A stretch of DNA of 64,000 nucleotides from Haloglomus halophilum (lineage in GTDB: Archaea > Halobacteriota > Halobacteria > Halobacteriales > Haloarculaceae). The stretch spans positions 1,550,001-1,614,000 of the forward strand of contig NZ_CP101166.1 in the NCBI RefSeq assembly GCF_024298885.1, given 5' to 3'. A program made the translations under genes and the position numbers. Positions 43,002 to 51,777 of this stretch are shown here, piece by piece; positions within the stretch are counted from its first letter, which is position 1, and every line of letters starts with the position of its first letter. Under the pieces are notes generated by a model. The model had not been told where the DNA came from, ran no database searches, and saw only the letters and a program-made list of their open reading frames with translations.

Positions 43002-43721
43002 TCACAGGAGTGCCGCGCTCGCGTCGACCAGCAGGAGCGTGGCCAGCGTCACCACGGCGCCGCCCGCGACGGCCTGGGCGGCACCGTGGACGGTGGCGCT
43101 GTGTTCACCGAGTCGGCCGAACGCGGCGCCGACGCCCGCCCCGAGCAGGCTCATCGTCGCGGTGATGCCGACCGCGTAGGTCAGCACCGCCAGCGAGACC
43201 ACCCCGGGGCCGGTCCCCGGGAGCAGCGTGGTCGCGAACACCAGCATCGACACCGGCGGGGAGAGGGTGAACAGCGCGCCAACGAGCCCCGTCTTCAGGT
43301 ACGACCGGGCGTCGTGGGAGTGGTCGTGGCTGTCGAACCCCGGCAGCGGGAGGTGGAGGTGTGGGTGGCTGTGCGTGACCTCGCCGTGGGTGTGGGTGTC
43401 CGTCCGGAGGACCCGCCGGACGCCGGTGACCGCCATCGCCACCCCGAGGAGCCCGAGGAGGATTCCGGCGCCGACGGTGCCGAGGTGGTCGTAGAGCGGC
43501 GGGAAGTCGGTCCGCCCGAGCAGGACGGAGGCCACGACGAGCCAGACGACGACCAGGGCGACGTGGCCGAGGCTGAAGCAGGCACCAGCCAGCGCGGACA
43601 GCCGCGAGTCGCCGTACTCGGCCGTCAGCGACGAGATGCCGGCGACGTGGTCGGGCTCGATAGCGTGCGTGACGCCGAGGACGCCAGCGGTCGCGAGCGC
43701 CGCGGCGACGGTACCACTCAT
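43002..43721 (-). CDS. NicO/UreH-like nickel permease
   Basis: About 239 residues with about six membrane segments. H19-AIEP-D24-H25 is an HX4DH nickel-binding motif in the first helix. A cytoplasmic loop is rich in His ([20 protein letters not shown], then HDHSHD), and later helices contain [18 protein letters not shown]. These features fit NicO/RcnA/UreH-type nickel permeases. Placed between urtA and the urease operon, it should import Ni2+ for urease. It is divergent from ureB and precedes a 21-base tandem repeat. The start MSGTVAA is chosen from the helix boundary. Confidence 0.85.
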   Translation of the reverse strand: MSGTVAAALATAGVLGVTHAIEPDHVAGISSLTAEYGDSRLSALAGACFSLGHVALVVVWLVVASVLLGRTDFPPLYDHLGTVGAGILLGLLGVAMAVTGVRRVLRTDTHTHGEVTHSHPHLHLPLPGFDSHDHSHDARSYLKTGLVGALFTLSPPVSMLVFATTLLPGTGPGVVSLAVLTYAVGITATMSLLGAGVGAAFGRLGEHSATVHGAAQAVAGGAVVTLATLLLVDASAALL

Positions 43722-43867
43722 CGCACCGCCCTCACAGGGGTGCGTGCCCCGGGGAGCGGCCCGACAGCCCCGACCCCGGCAGCGGGTTCGTTCGTGTGCA
43801 TCGCTTCCGGATAGACGCACCATCGGTGAACCACCTTTCGATTCCGCAATTATTGACCAATATCCCG

Positions 43868-43876
43868 TCTTTATGC
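43868..43876 (+). promoter_or_regulatory. Candidate TATA element of the urease operon
   Basis: GTCTTTATG lies about 27 bases before position 43899 and 75 bases before the ureB start. An AT-rich CAATTATTG lies 20 bases further upstream. The start site implied by the first would fall at a 15-codon ORF that overlaps ureB. Confidence 0.35.
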
Positions 43877-43903
43877 CGATACTCCATCAATCACGCCGTG
43901 AAG

Positions 43904-43951
43904 ATGTACGAACACGCTGGCGATGCCCGACGAGGTGGACGGTCGGGATGA
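43904..43951 (+). CDS. Possible 15-residue leader ORF before ureB
   Basis: ATG at 43904 encodes [15 protein letters not shown] and stops at TGA 43949-43951, overlapping the ureB ATG as ATGA. It starts about 32 bases after the TATA-like element, compatible with a leaderless first cistron. It may be a coupling leader or chance. Confidence 0.3.
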   Translation: MYEHAGDARRGGRSG

Positions 43952-44397
43952 CCGACATGGTCCCCGGCGAGGTCCGGACCGGCGAGGGAACGGTGACGCT
44001 GAACGAGGGGCGCGAGACGGCGACGGTCACGGTGGCCAACACCGGCGACCGCCCGGTGCAGGTGGGGTCGCATTTCCACTTCTTCGAGGCCAACGCCGCG
44101 CTGGCGTTCGACCGCGAGGCCGCCTTCGGGATGCGACTGAACGTTCCCGCCGGAACGGCCGTCCGGTTCGAACCGGGGGAGCGCGAGACGGTCGAACTGG
44201 TCGCCATCGGCGGGAAGCGCGTCGCCCACGGGATGAACGGCCTCGTCAACGGGAGCGTCGACGGCGACCCCGGCGAGGCCATCGAGCGGGCCCGCGAAGC
44301 GGGCTTCCGGTTCGCCGGCGACCACGGTGCCGAGGACGCCGGCGCGGACGCCGACGGCGGCGACGATGGCGGCGACGACGCGGGGGGCACGGAGTGA
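43948..44397 (+). CDS. ureB: Urease beta subunit
   Basis: About 149 residues. [60 protein letters not shown] and [13 protein letters not shown] are the beta-subunit core that stabilises the urease trimer. The last 35 residues are an acidic Asp/Gly extension, a haloarchaeal adaptation. It opens the operon ureBCAGDEF; its stop overlaps the ureC GTG start (GTGA). MVPGEV at 43957 is an alternative start. Confidence 0.96.
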   Translation: MTDMVPGEVRTGEGTVTLNEGRETATVTVANTGDRPVQVGSHFHFFEANAALAFDREAAFGMRLNVPAGTAVRFEPGERETVELVAIGGKRVAHGMNGLVNGSVDGDPGEAIERAREAGFRFAGDHGAEDAGADADGGDDGGDDAGGTE

Positions 44398-46100
44398 CCC
44401 GCGACATCGACCGCGAGGCGTACGCCGAGCTGTACGGCCCCACCGAGGGCGACCGGGTCCGGCTGGGCGACACGGAGCTGTTCGCCGAGGTGGAGACCGA
44501 CTACCGGACCCACGGCGACGAGGCCGTCTTCGGCGGCGGGAAGACGCTGCGCGACGGGCTGGGGATGGCGCCCGGGGTGACGCAGGCCGAGGGGGCGCTG
44601 GACTGGGTCATCACGAACGCGACCGTCATCGACCCTGTGCTGGGCATCGTCGCGGGCGACATCGGCATCCGGAACGGCGATATCGTCGGCGTCGGGAAGG
44701 CCGGCAACCCGGACACGATGGACGGCGTCGACATGGTCGTCGGCCCGTCGACGGACGTGTATCCGGCCGAGGGCAAGATCGCCACGGCGGGCGCGCTGGA
44801 TATCCACGTCCACTGGAACTCCGCCCAGCTCCACGAGCACGCGCTCGCGGGCGGCATCACGACGATGCTCGGCGGTGGCTACGGCGGCGGCGCGACCACC
44901 TGCACGACCGGGCCGGAGAACGTGAAACGACACCTCCAGGCCGCCGAGGCCTGGCCCGTCAACGTCGGCTTCTACGGCAAGGGGAACGCCTCGGACCCGG
45001 CGCCGCTGCGCGAGCAGATCGAGGCGGGTGCCTGCACGCTGAAGCTCCACGAGGACTGGGGCTCGATGCCCGAGGCCATCGACACCGCGCTCGACGTGGC
45101 CGAGGACGAGGACGTGCAGGTCTGCATGCACACGGACACGCTGAACGAGGCCGGGTTCGTCGAGAACACGTTCGCCGCGGTCGACGGCCGGACGATGCAC
45201 CTGTTCCACATCGAGGGCGCGGGGGGCGGTCACGCCCCGGACATCATGGAGATGGTCGGCGAGCCGAACATGCTGCCCTCCTCGACGAACCCCTCGATGC
45301 CGTACACGGACAACACGTTCGACGAGCACCTGGACATGGTGATGGTCTGTCACCACCTCAACCCGGACGTGCCCGAGGACGTGGCGTTCGCCGAGTCCCG
45401 GGTCCGCGCCGAGACCATCGCCGCCGAGGACGTGCTCCACGATATGGGGGCCATCTCGATGATGACGACCGACTCCCAGGCGATGGGACGGATGGCCGAA
45501 CTCGTCCCGCGGACCTGGCAGACGGCCTCGAAGATGAAGACCCAGCGGGGACCGCTTCCGGAGGACGAGGGCACCGGCGCCGACAACCACCGCATCAAGC
45601 GCTACATCGCGAAGTACACCGTCAACCCGGCCATCGCGGCCGGCATCGACAATTACGTCGGCACCCTCGAACCCGGCAAACTCGCGGACGTCTGCCTGTG
45701 GGACCCCGCCTTCTTCGGCGTGAAGCCGGCGATGGTGTTCAAGGGCGGCTTCCCGGTCCATTCGGAGATGGGCGAGGCCAACGGCTCGCTGATGACCTGC
45801 GAACCCATCAAGCAGCGCGAGCGGGCAGGCGCCGTCGGGAAGGCAAAGCACGCCCTCTCGCTGTCGTTCGTCTCGCCAGCTGCGGCCGAGGCCGGCGTCG
45901 GCGAGGAGTACGGACTCGACTCGCGGGTCGTCCCGGTCGAGGGCACCCGCACGCCCGGCAAGGAGGACATGGTCTACAACGATTACTGCCCGGACGACAT
46001 CGACGTGGACCCCGAGACGTTCGAGGTACGGGTCGACGGGGAGCACGTCACCTGCGAACCGTCGAGCGAACTGCCGCTTGCACAACGGTACATGCTATGA
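44394..46100 (+). CDS. ureC: Urease alpha subunit (catalytic)
   Basis: About 568 residues; hydrolyses urea to ammonia and carbamate at a dinickel site. Metal and catalytic residues are visible: HVHW (two His), [15 protein letters not shown] (the Lys that is carbamylated), [16 protein letters not shown] (His), [13 protein letters not shown] (His), VCHHL (catalytic His) and TTDSQAMGR (Asp). The [17 protein letters not shown] segment differs from the bacterial HIHWICPQQ form. Starts with GTG, ends overlapping ureA (ATGA). Long open frames running upstream through ureB are not extensions of this gene. Confidence 0.98.
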   Translation: MTRDIDREAYAELYGPTEGDRVRLGDTELFAEVETDYRTHGDEAVFGGGKTLRDGLGMAPGVTQAEGALDWVITNATVIDPVLGIVAGDIGIRNGDIVGVGKAGNPDTMDGVDMVVGPSTDVYPAEGKIATAGALDIHVHWNSAQLHEHALAGGITTMLGGGYGGGATTCTTGPENVKRHLQAAEAWPVNVGFYGKGNASDPAPLREQIEAGACTLKLHEDWGSMPEAIDTALDVAEDEDVQVCMHTDTLNEAGFVENTFAAVDGRTMHLFHIEGAGGGHAPDIMEMVGEPNMLPSSTNPSMPYTDNTFDEHLDMVMVCHHLNPDVPEDVAFAESRVRAETIAAEDVLHDMGAISMMTTDSQAMGRMAELVPRTWQTASKMKTQRGPLPEDEGTGADNHRIKRYIAKYTVNPAIAAGIDNYVGTLEPGKLADVCLWDPAFFGVKPAMVFKGGFPVHSEMGEANGSLMTCEPIKQRERAGAVGKAKHALSLSFVSPAAAEAGVGEEYGLDSRVVPVEGTRTPGKEDMVYNDYCPDDIDVDPETFEVRVDGEHVTCEPSSELPLAQRYML

Positions 46101-46459
46101 AACTCACACCGAAGGAGGAGGAACGACTGACCGTCTTCACCGCCGCGGAGGTCGCCCGGCGCCGAAAGGAGCGCGGCGTCCTGCTGAACCACCCCGAGAC
46201 GGTCGCCTACATCAGCGACTGGTGCATCGAACGGGCCCGCGAGGGCCAGTCCGTCGCCGAGATCCGGTCCGGCGCCTCGCAACTGCTCGGCCGCGAGGAC
46301 GTGATGGACGGGGTCCCGGAGATGGTCGACATGATACAGGTCGAGCCCGTCTTCCCGGACGGGACGAAACTCGTCACCGTCCACGACCCCGTCCGCTCGG
46401 ACAGTGTCGGGACCGCCGACACGGACGAGTCGAGCGACAGCAACGGGGAGGAAGCGTGA
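46097..46459 (+). CDS. ureA: Urease gamma subunit
   Basis: About 120 residues: [42 protein letters not shown], then [16 protein letters not shown] and [21 protein letters not shown], the whole UreA fold. An acidic Asp/Ser tail of about 20 residues is added. The gene order beta-alpha-gamma differs from the common bacterial ureABC. Stop overlaps the ureG GTG start. Confidence 0.97.
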   Translation: MKLTPKEEERLTVFTAAEVARRRKERGVLLNHPETVAYISDWCIERAREGQSVAEIRSGASQLLGREDVMDGVPEMVDMIQVEPVFPDGTKLVTVHDPVRSDSVGTADTDESSDSNGEEA

Positions 46460-47079
46460 GCCCGACCCACCGCGACGTGGCGACGGTCGGCGTCGGCGGC
46501 CCCGTCGGCTCGGGCAAGACCTCACTGCTGACCGAACTCGTCCCGCGGCTGCGCGAGGCCGGCCTCGATGTCGGGGTCATCGCCAACGACATCCTCACGC
46601 AGGAGGACGCCGACCGCCTGCGCGAGCGGTTCGCCGGCATCGTCCCCGAGGACCTCGTGGCCGGCGTCGAGACGGGCGCCTGCCCGCACACCGGCATCCG
46701 CGAGGACCCGTCGATGAACCTCCGGCAGGTCGACGCCTTCCTCGATTCCCACCCGGACCTGGACATCGTCCTCATCGAGAGCGGCGGGGACAACCTGGCC
46801 GCGACGTTCAATCCGGAGTTGGCGGATTACTCGCTGTACGTCATCAGCGTGGCCGAGGGCGACGACATCCCGCGCAAGCGCGGGCCCGGCGTCGTGGAAT
46901 GCGACCTGCTCGTCGTCAACAAGACCGACCTCGCGCCCCACGTCGGCGCCGACCTCGACCGGATGGAGGCCGACGCCCGCGAGGTCCGGGACGGCCCGTA
47001 CGTCCTCACGAACTGCAAGGACGAGACGGGCGTCGACGAGGTGCTCGAGCACGTGCAGGAGGGGGTGCTGTTCGCCTGA
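46456..47079 (+). CDS. ureG: Urease accessory GTPase UreG
   Basis: About 207 residues. SIMIBI-class GTPase that delivers nickel to apo-urease: P-loop [14 protein letters not shown], the metal-binding Cys-Pro-His triad in [15 protein letters not shown], and [15 protein letters not shown] (guanine specificity). It acts in a complex with UreD, UreF and possibly UreE. Followed immediately by ureD (TGATG overlap). Confidence 0.97.
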   Translation: MSPTHRDVATVGVGGPVGSGKTSLLTELVPRLREAGLDVGVIANDILTQEDADRLRERFAGIVPEDLVAGVETGACPHTGIREDPSMNLRQVDAFLDSHPDLDIVLIESGGDNLAATFNPELADYSLYVISVAEGDDIPRKRGPGVVECDLLVVNKTDLAPHVGADLDRMEADAREVRDGPYVLTNCKDETGVDEVLEHVQEGVLFA

Positions 47080-48068
47080 TGGCCACGGACGCGCCGGGCG
47101 GGGGTGACCCAGCGACCAAGGACGGGACGGCCGACGGGGACGAGACCACCGACGCCCCGCACCCGGCGTTCGCGGGATACGCCGCCGAGCCCGTCCCGCA
47201 GGCCGCGGTCGGCTCGCCCGGGAAGGACGGCGTCCTCGAACTCCGGTTCGAGCGGACGACGGGCGGTACCGCGCTCGTCCACGACTACGCCACCGTTCCG
47301 TTCCACGTCTCGGGGACGCTGGGCCACGACCCGCACCCCGACGCGGAGACGGTGTTCGTCCAGTCGCCGACCGGCGGCGTCGCGCAGGGCGACCGCCACG
47401 ACGTGACCGTCGAGGTCGGCGCCGACGCCGTGGCGCACGTCTCCACCCAGAGCGCCACCAAGGTCCAGACGATGCGGGCCAACTACGCGGCCGCGGAGAC
47501 GCGGCTGTCGGTCGGCGCGGGCGGCCATCTCGACTACGTCCCCGAGCCGACCATCCTCCACGAGGGGGCGCGCTACCACGCTGACCTCGACCTCGACCTC
47601 GCACCGGGCGCGTCGGCGGTCCTGGGCGAGGTGCTGGTGCCGGGGCGCCTGGCCCGGGGCGAGCGGTTCGACTTCGAGCGGTGCCTCTCGCGGGTCCGGG
47701 CGACCGGCCCCGAGGGGCTGCTGTTCACGGACGCGACGCATCTCGCGCCCGGCGGCGCCGGGCCGGTCCCCGACGCGCCGGACGTGCTGGGTGAGTTCAC
47801 GGTCTACGGGACCCTGTTCGTGGTCGCGCCCGACCACGACGCCCCCGCCGACCTGAGCGACGCGCTCCACGAGGCCATCGTGACGGCGTGTGCCGGCGCC
47901 CCGAACTCGGCCCGCGGCGGCGCGACGCGGCTCCCGAACGGGGCCGGCGTGGCCGTCCGGGCGCTGGGCGACCGGGCCGAGACCGTCTCCGCCGGCCTCC
48001 ACGCGGCGTGGGACGCCGCCCGGCGTGACCTGCTCGACGCACCCGCACCCGCGGGGAGGAAGTACTGA
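47079..48068 (+). CDS. ureD: Urease accessory protein UreD
   Basis: About 329 residues. A Gly/Asp/Thr-rich tail of about 35 residues precedes the UreD fold: LELRFERTTGGTALVHDYATVPFHVSG, FVQSPTGGVAQGDRHDVTVEVGADAVAHVSTQSATKVQTM and LGEVLVPGRLARGERFDF are diagnostic. UreD binds apo-urease first and, through a channel, passes nickel from UreG with UreF. It overlaps both neighbours. Confidence 0.94.
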   Translation: MATDAPGGGDPATKDGTADGDETTDAPHPAFAGYAAEPVPQAAVGSPGKDGVLELRFERTTGGTALVHDYATVPFHVSGTLGHDPHPDAETVFVQSPTGGVAQGDRHDVTVEVGADAVAHVSTQSATKVQTMRANYAAAETRLSVGAGGHLDYVPEPTILHEGARYHADLDLDLAPGASAVLGEVLVPGRLARGERFDFERCLSRVRATGPEGLLFTDATHLAPGGAGPVPDAPDVLGEFTVYGTLFVVAPDHDAPADLSDALHEAIVTACAGAPNSARGGATRLPNGAGVAVRALGDRAETVSAGLHAAWDAARRDLLDAPAPAGRKY

Positions 48069-48661
48069 TGCTGGTCGCCGAGACCTACCTCGGCCACCGG
48101 AGTGAGGAGGCGGTCGCCGGCGCACTGGCCGAGGCGAAGACCGACACGAGCGACGGCGTCCACCGGGTCGTCCTCACGGACACGGAGCGGCGGCGTTCGC
48201 GGGTTCGGACCGAGACGGCCGACGGGGCCGACCTCGGCATCGTGGTCGCGCGGGAACTCGCCGACGGTGATGTGCTCCGGATCGAGGACGGGGGACTCCT
48301 CGTCGTCGAACTCGCGGCGGTCGAGGCGCTGGTCGTCGACCTCGCCGACGCGGACGCCCCGACGACCGCGGCCGTCGCCTTCGGCCACGCCGTCGGCAAC
48401 CGCCACTGGGACATGGCCGTCCGGGGGACCGAGGTGCTGTTCCCGGTGGCCGATGACCGCGAGCGGATGGAGCGGTTCGTCCGGGCCGAGGCGCCCGCGG
48501 GCGCGACGCTCGACACCGAGCGGGTCCCCCCGACCACGTTCGACGACGGCGGGCCGGACCACTCGCACGGGCCGAGCCTCGGAGACGACCACGCCCACGG
48601 AGATGGCTCGCACCTGCAGTTGACCGACGACGACGGCGTGACCGGAGGGCCAGGCCGATGA
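48068..48661 (+). CDS. ureE: Urease accessory nickel chaperone UreE
   Basis: About 197 residues. The middle FGHAVGNRHWDMAVRG corresponds to the conserved UreE metal-binding region, and VRTETADGADLGIVVARELADGDVL to the peptide-binding domain. The C-terminus is rich in His and Asp (PDHSHGPSLGDDHAHGDGSH), a nickel store like that of Klebsiella UreE. It would carry nickel, probably from the NicO-like permease, to UreG. Confidence 0.93.
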   Translation: MLVAETYLGHRSEEAVAGALAEAKTDTSDGVHRVVLTDTERRRSRVRTETADGADLGIVVARELADGDVLRIEDGGLLVVELAAVEALVVDLADADAPTTAAVAFGHAVGNRHWDMAVRGTEVLFPVADDRERMERFVRAEAPAGATLDTERVPPTTFDDGGPDHSHGPSLGDDHAHGDGSHLQLTDDDGVTGGPGR

Positions 48662-49347
48662 GCGACGACGCGACGCTGTCGGCGTTCCGGCTGGCGGACT
48701 CGTTCCTGCCGGACGGGAGCCACACCGCCTCGTACGGCCTCGAACAGTTCGCCCAGGCCGACCGCGTGACGGATGCCGACGACCTCGAGGCGCTGCTGGA
48801 GACGTACCTCCGGCGGCAGGTCGGCCCGGCCGACCTCGTGGCGCTGCGCGCGGCCCACGCCGGCGCGGACGACGGCGACCTCGATGCGGTGCTCCGTGCG
48901 GACCGGCGGCTCGCGGCCACGACGCTGGCCGCGGAGTTCCGCGAGAGCGCGACCGCCGCGGGCGAGCGACTGCTCGAGTTGCAGTGCGAGGCCCGCGAAG
49001 CACCGCTGCTGGGGCGGTACGCCGACCGCGTCGACGCCGGAGACGCCCCGGGCAGCCATCCGGCCGTGCTCGGCGCGGCGACGGCCGTCGCGGGCGTCGA
49101 GCCGCGCGAGGCCTGCCTGCTGTGCTGTCACGCGTTCGTCACGGGCCTGCTCGGGGCGGCCCAGCGGCTGCTCGCGCTGGGCCACACCGACGCACAGCGC
49201 GTGCTCGTCGACCTCCGCCCGGCGATGCGCACGGCCGTCGACGACAGCGCCGGCCGGACGCTGGACGACATGACGCCGTTCGCGCCGCTGGTCGACGTGC
49301 TCGCGGCCGAGCACGAGCGGGCCGACCGCAGGCTGTTCGTCAGCTGA
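48658..49347 (+). CDS. ureF: Urease accessory protein UreF
   Basis: About 229 residues, largely helical: LADSFLPDGSHTASYGLEQFAQ, ATVAGVEPREACLLCCHAFVTGLLGAAQRLLALGHTDAQRVL matches the family's UreF core. It bridges UreD-urease and UreG and gates GTP hydrolysis. Last gene of the operon; overlaps ureE by four bases. There is no separate transporter gene at this end. Confidence 0.93.
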   Translation: MSDDATLSAFRLADSFLPDGSHTASYGLEQFAQADRVTDADDLEALLETYLRRQVGPADLVALRAAHAGADDGDLDAVLRADRRLAATTLAAEFRESATAAGERLLELQCEAREAPLLGRYADRVDAGDAPGSHPAVLGAATAVAGVEPREACLLCCHAFVTGLLGAAQRLLALGHTDAQRVLVDLRPAMRTAVDDSAGRTLDDMTPFAPLVDVLAAEHERADRRLFVS

Positions 49348-49424
49348 CGCGGCATCCGAGTCCACGCGTGGTCGGGAATCCGCTTCCGATCCGGGAACCC
49401 CTCGATTAATCACCACACATATGT

Positions 49425-49440
49425 CGAATAGTTAATACTT
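49425..49440 (+). promoter_or_regulatory. TATA box of the malic enzyme gene
   Basis: GTTAATAC within 49425-49440 is centred about 27 bases before the ATG at 49460, giving a separate promoter from the urease operon. ACACATATGTCG just upstream is near-palindromic. Confidence 0.5.
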
Positions 49441-49459
49441 CTGAGGCCGAAGCCCCGGC

Positions 49460-51706
49460 ATGGGACTCGACGAGGACGCGCTGGCGTATCACGAACACGA
49501 CCCGCCCGGCAAGATAGAGATCTCGACGACGAAGCCGACGAGCACGCAGCGCGACCTCTCGCTGGCGTACTCGCCCGGCGTCGCGGCGCCCTGTGAGGCC
49601 ATCGCCGACGACCCCGGTGACGCGTACCGCTACACGACGAAGGGGAACCTCGTCGGCGTCGTCTCCGACGGGTCGGCGGTGCTCGGCCTCGGTGACATCG
49701 GCCCGCTCGCCTCGAAACCCGTGATGGAGGGGAAGGGGGTGCTGTTCAAGCGGTTCGCCGACATCGACGTGTTCGACCTGGAGGTGGACGCGTCGGACCC
49801 GGACGCGTTCGTCGAGCACGTCGCGGCGCTGGAGCCGACGTTCGGCGGCATCAACCTGGAGGACATCTCGGCGCCGGCGTGTTTCGAGATCGAGGAGCGG
49901 CTTCGCGAGCGCCTCTCCATCCCGGTCTTCCACGACGACCAGCACGGGACCGCCATCATCAGCGGCGCCGCACTTGCCAATGCCGCCGACATCGTCGGGA
50001 AGGACCTCGCGGACCTCTCGGTGACCTTCGCGGGCGCCGGTGCGGCCGCGCTCGCGACGGCTCGCTTCTACGTCTCGCTCGGCGTCCCCCGCGAGAACAT
50101 CACGATGTGCGACATCGACGGCATCCTCACGACCGAGCGGGCCGAGGCGGGCGACCTGGACCCGTACAGCCGCGAGTTCGCCGTCGACCGGCCACCGGGC
50201 GACCTCGCGGACGCGATGGCTGGCGCGGACGTCTTCGTCGGGCTCTCGGTCGGCGGCATCGTCGACGAGGCGATGGTCCGGTCGATGGCCTCGGACCCCA
50301 TCCTGTTCGCGATGGCCAACCCCGAGCCCGAAATCGACTACGAGGCGGCCAAGCACGCCCGGGACGACACCGTCGTGATGGCGACGGGGCGCTCGGACTA
50401 CCCCAATCAGGTGAACAACGTCCTTGGATTCCCGTTCCTCTTCCGCGGCGCGCTGGACGCGGGCGCGACCGAGATCAACGAGGCGATGAAGGTCGCCGCC
50501 GCCGAGGCGCTGGCCGACCTCGCGCGCCAGGACGTGCCCGACGCGGTCGTGAAGGCGTACGACGACGAGCCGCTCCAGTTCGGCCCGGAGTACATCATCC
50601 CGAAACCGCTGGACCACCGGGTGCTGTTCGAGGTGGCGCCCGCCGTGGCGCGGGCGGCCGTCGAGAGCGGCGCCGCCCGGCGGGACCTGGACCGCGAGAC
50701 GTACGTCGAGCGCCTCGAAGCGCGGCTGGGCAAGTCCCGCGAGATGATGCGTGTCGTCCTCAACAAGGCCCAGAGCGACCCCAAACGGGTCGTCCTCGCG
50801 GAGGCGAGCGACCGGATGGTCCGGGCGGCCTACCAGCTCGCCGACCAGGGTATCGCCGAGCCCGTCCTCATCGGCGATACGCGGGGCATCCTCCGGACGG
50901 CCGACCGGCTCGGGCTGGATTTCGACCCCGAGATCGTCGACCCGACCGGCGTCGAACTCGAGCCCTACGCCGAGGCACTGTACGAGCGGCGCAAGCGCAA
51001 GGGCGTCACCCGCCGGGAGGCCGCCGACCTCGTGCGTGACGGCAACTACCTCGGGAGCACCATGCTGGCGCTGGGCGACGCCGACGCGATGCTGACCGGC
51101 CAGACCCACCACTACCCGTCGGCGCTCCGGGCCCCGCTGCAGGTCGTCGGCACCGCACCCGACACGGAGTACGCGGCGGGCGTGACGATGCTCACCTTCC
51201 GCAACCGCGTCCTCTTCTGCGCGGACACGAGCGTCAACCAGGACCCCGACGCCGACGTGCTCGCGGAGGTGACCCGCCACACCGCCGACCTCGCGCGACG
51301 GTTCAACGTCGAGCCACGCGCCGCGCTGCTGTCGTACTCGGACTTCGGCAGCGTCGACAACGCGGGCACCCGCAAGCCCCGCGCCGCGGCCGACCGCCTG
51401 CGTGCGGACCCCGAGGTCGACTTCCCGGTCGACGGCGAGATGCAGGCCGACACCGCCGTCGTCGAGGAGATGCTCACCGGCGACTACGACTTCACCGAGC
51501 TGGACGCACCCGCGAACGTGCTGGTCTTCCCGAACCTGGAGGCGGGGAACGTGGCGTCGAAACTCCTCCAGCGGCTGGGCGGCGCCGAGGCCGTCGGCCC
51601 GATGCTCGCGGGGATGGCCAAGCCCGTCCACGTCCTCCAGCGCGGCGACGAGGTCAAGGACATCGTCAACCTCGCCGGCGTCGCCGTCGTCGACGCACAG
51701 GAGTAG
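49460..51706 (+). CDS. maeB: NADP-type malic enzyme with C-terminal phosphotransacetylase-like domain
   Basis: A 748-residue bifunctional-type protein. The first 420 residues are malic enzyme: [62 protein letters not shown] (metal ligands), [10 protein letters not shown] and the NAD(P) motif [15 protein letters not shown]. The last 310 residues resemble phosphate acetyltransferase ([41 protein letters not shown]), which in MaeB enzymes is regulatory by acetyl-CoA and usually not catalytic. Oxidative decarboxylation of malate gives pyruvate and NADPH. Confidence 0.95.
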   Translation: MGLDEDALAYHEHDPPGKIEISTTKPTSTQRDLSLAYSPGVAAPCEAIADDPGDAYRYTTKGNLVGVVSDGSAVLGLGDIGPLASKPVMEGKGVLFKRFADIDVFDLEVDASDPDAFVEHVAALEPTFGGINLEDISAPACFEIEERLRERLSIPVFHDDQHGTAIISGAALANAADIVGKDLADLSVTFAGAGAAALATARFYVSLGVPRENITMCDIDGILTTERAEAGDLDPYSREFAVDRPPGDLADAMAGADVFVGLSVGGIVDEAMVRSMASDPILFAMANPEPEIDYEAAKHARDDTVVMATGRSDYPNQVNNVLGFPFLFRGALDAGATEINEAMKVAAAEALADLARQDVPDAVVKAYDDEPLQFGPEYIIPKPLDHRVLFEVAPAVARAAVESGAARRDLDRETYVERLEARLGKSREMMRVVLNKAQSDPKRVVLAEASDRMVRAAYQLADQGIAEPVLIGDTRGILRTADRLGLDFDPEIVDPTGVELEPYAEALYERRKRKGVTRREAADLVRDGNYLGSTMLALGDADAMLTGQTHHYPSALRAPLQVVGTAPDTEYAAGVTMLTFRNRVLFCADTSVNQDPDADVLAEVTRHTADLARRFNVEPRAALLSYSDFGSVDNAGTRKPRAAADRLRADPEVDFPVDGEMQADTAVVEEMLTGDYDFTELDAPANVLVFPNLEAGNVASKLLQRLGGAEAVGPMLAGMAKPVHVLQRGDEVKDIVNLAGVAVVDAQE

Positions 51707-51777
51707 GCCGACCAGCCGTGCGCGCTCGCGCCATCCCGCACGGGCACGCGTTCGGCGACGAGCAGGTCGGCACGCGC

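Noticed and set aside
42588-43814. Rightward frame containing the 21-base repeat as a protein repeat (RRRGAVT)
   Set aside because: It lies antisense to the nickel permease for most of its length, and the upstream part lacks haloarchaeal composition.
43923-46100. Upstream extension of ureC through ureB
   Set aside because: The frame is open, but the part before 44394 is out of frame with ureB and Arg-rich. Known UreC proteins start where the GTG at 44394 is.
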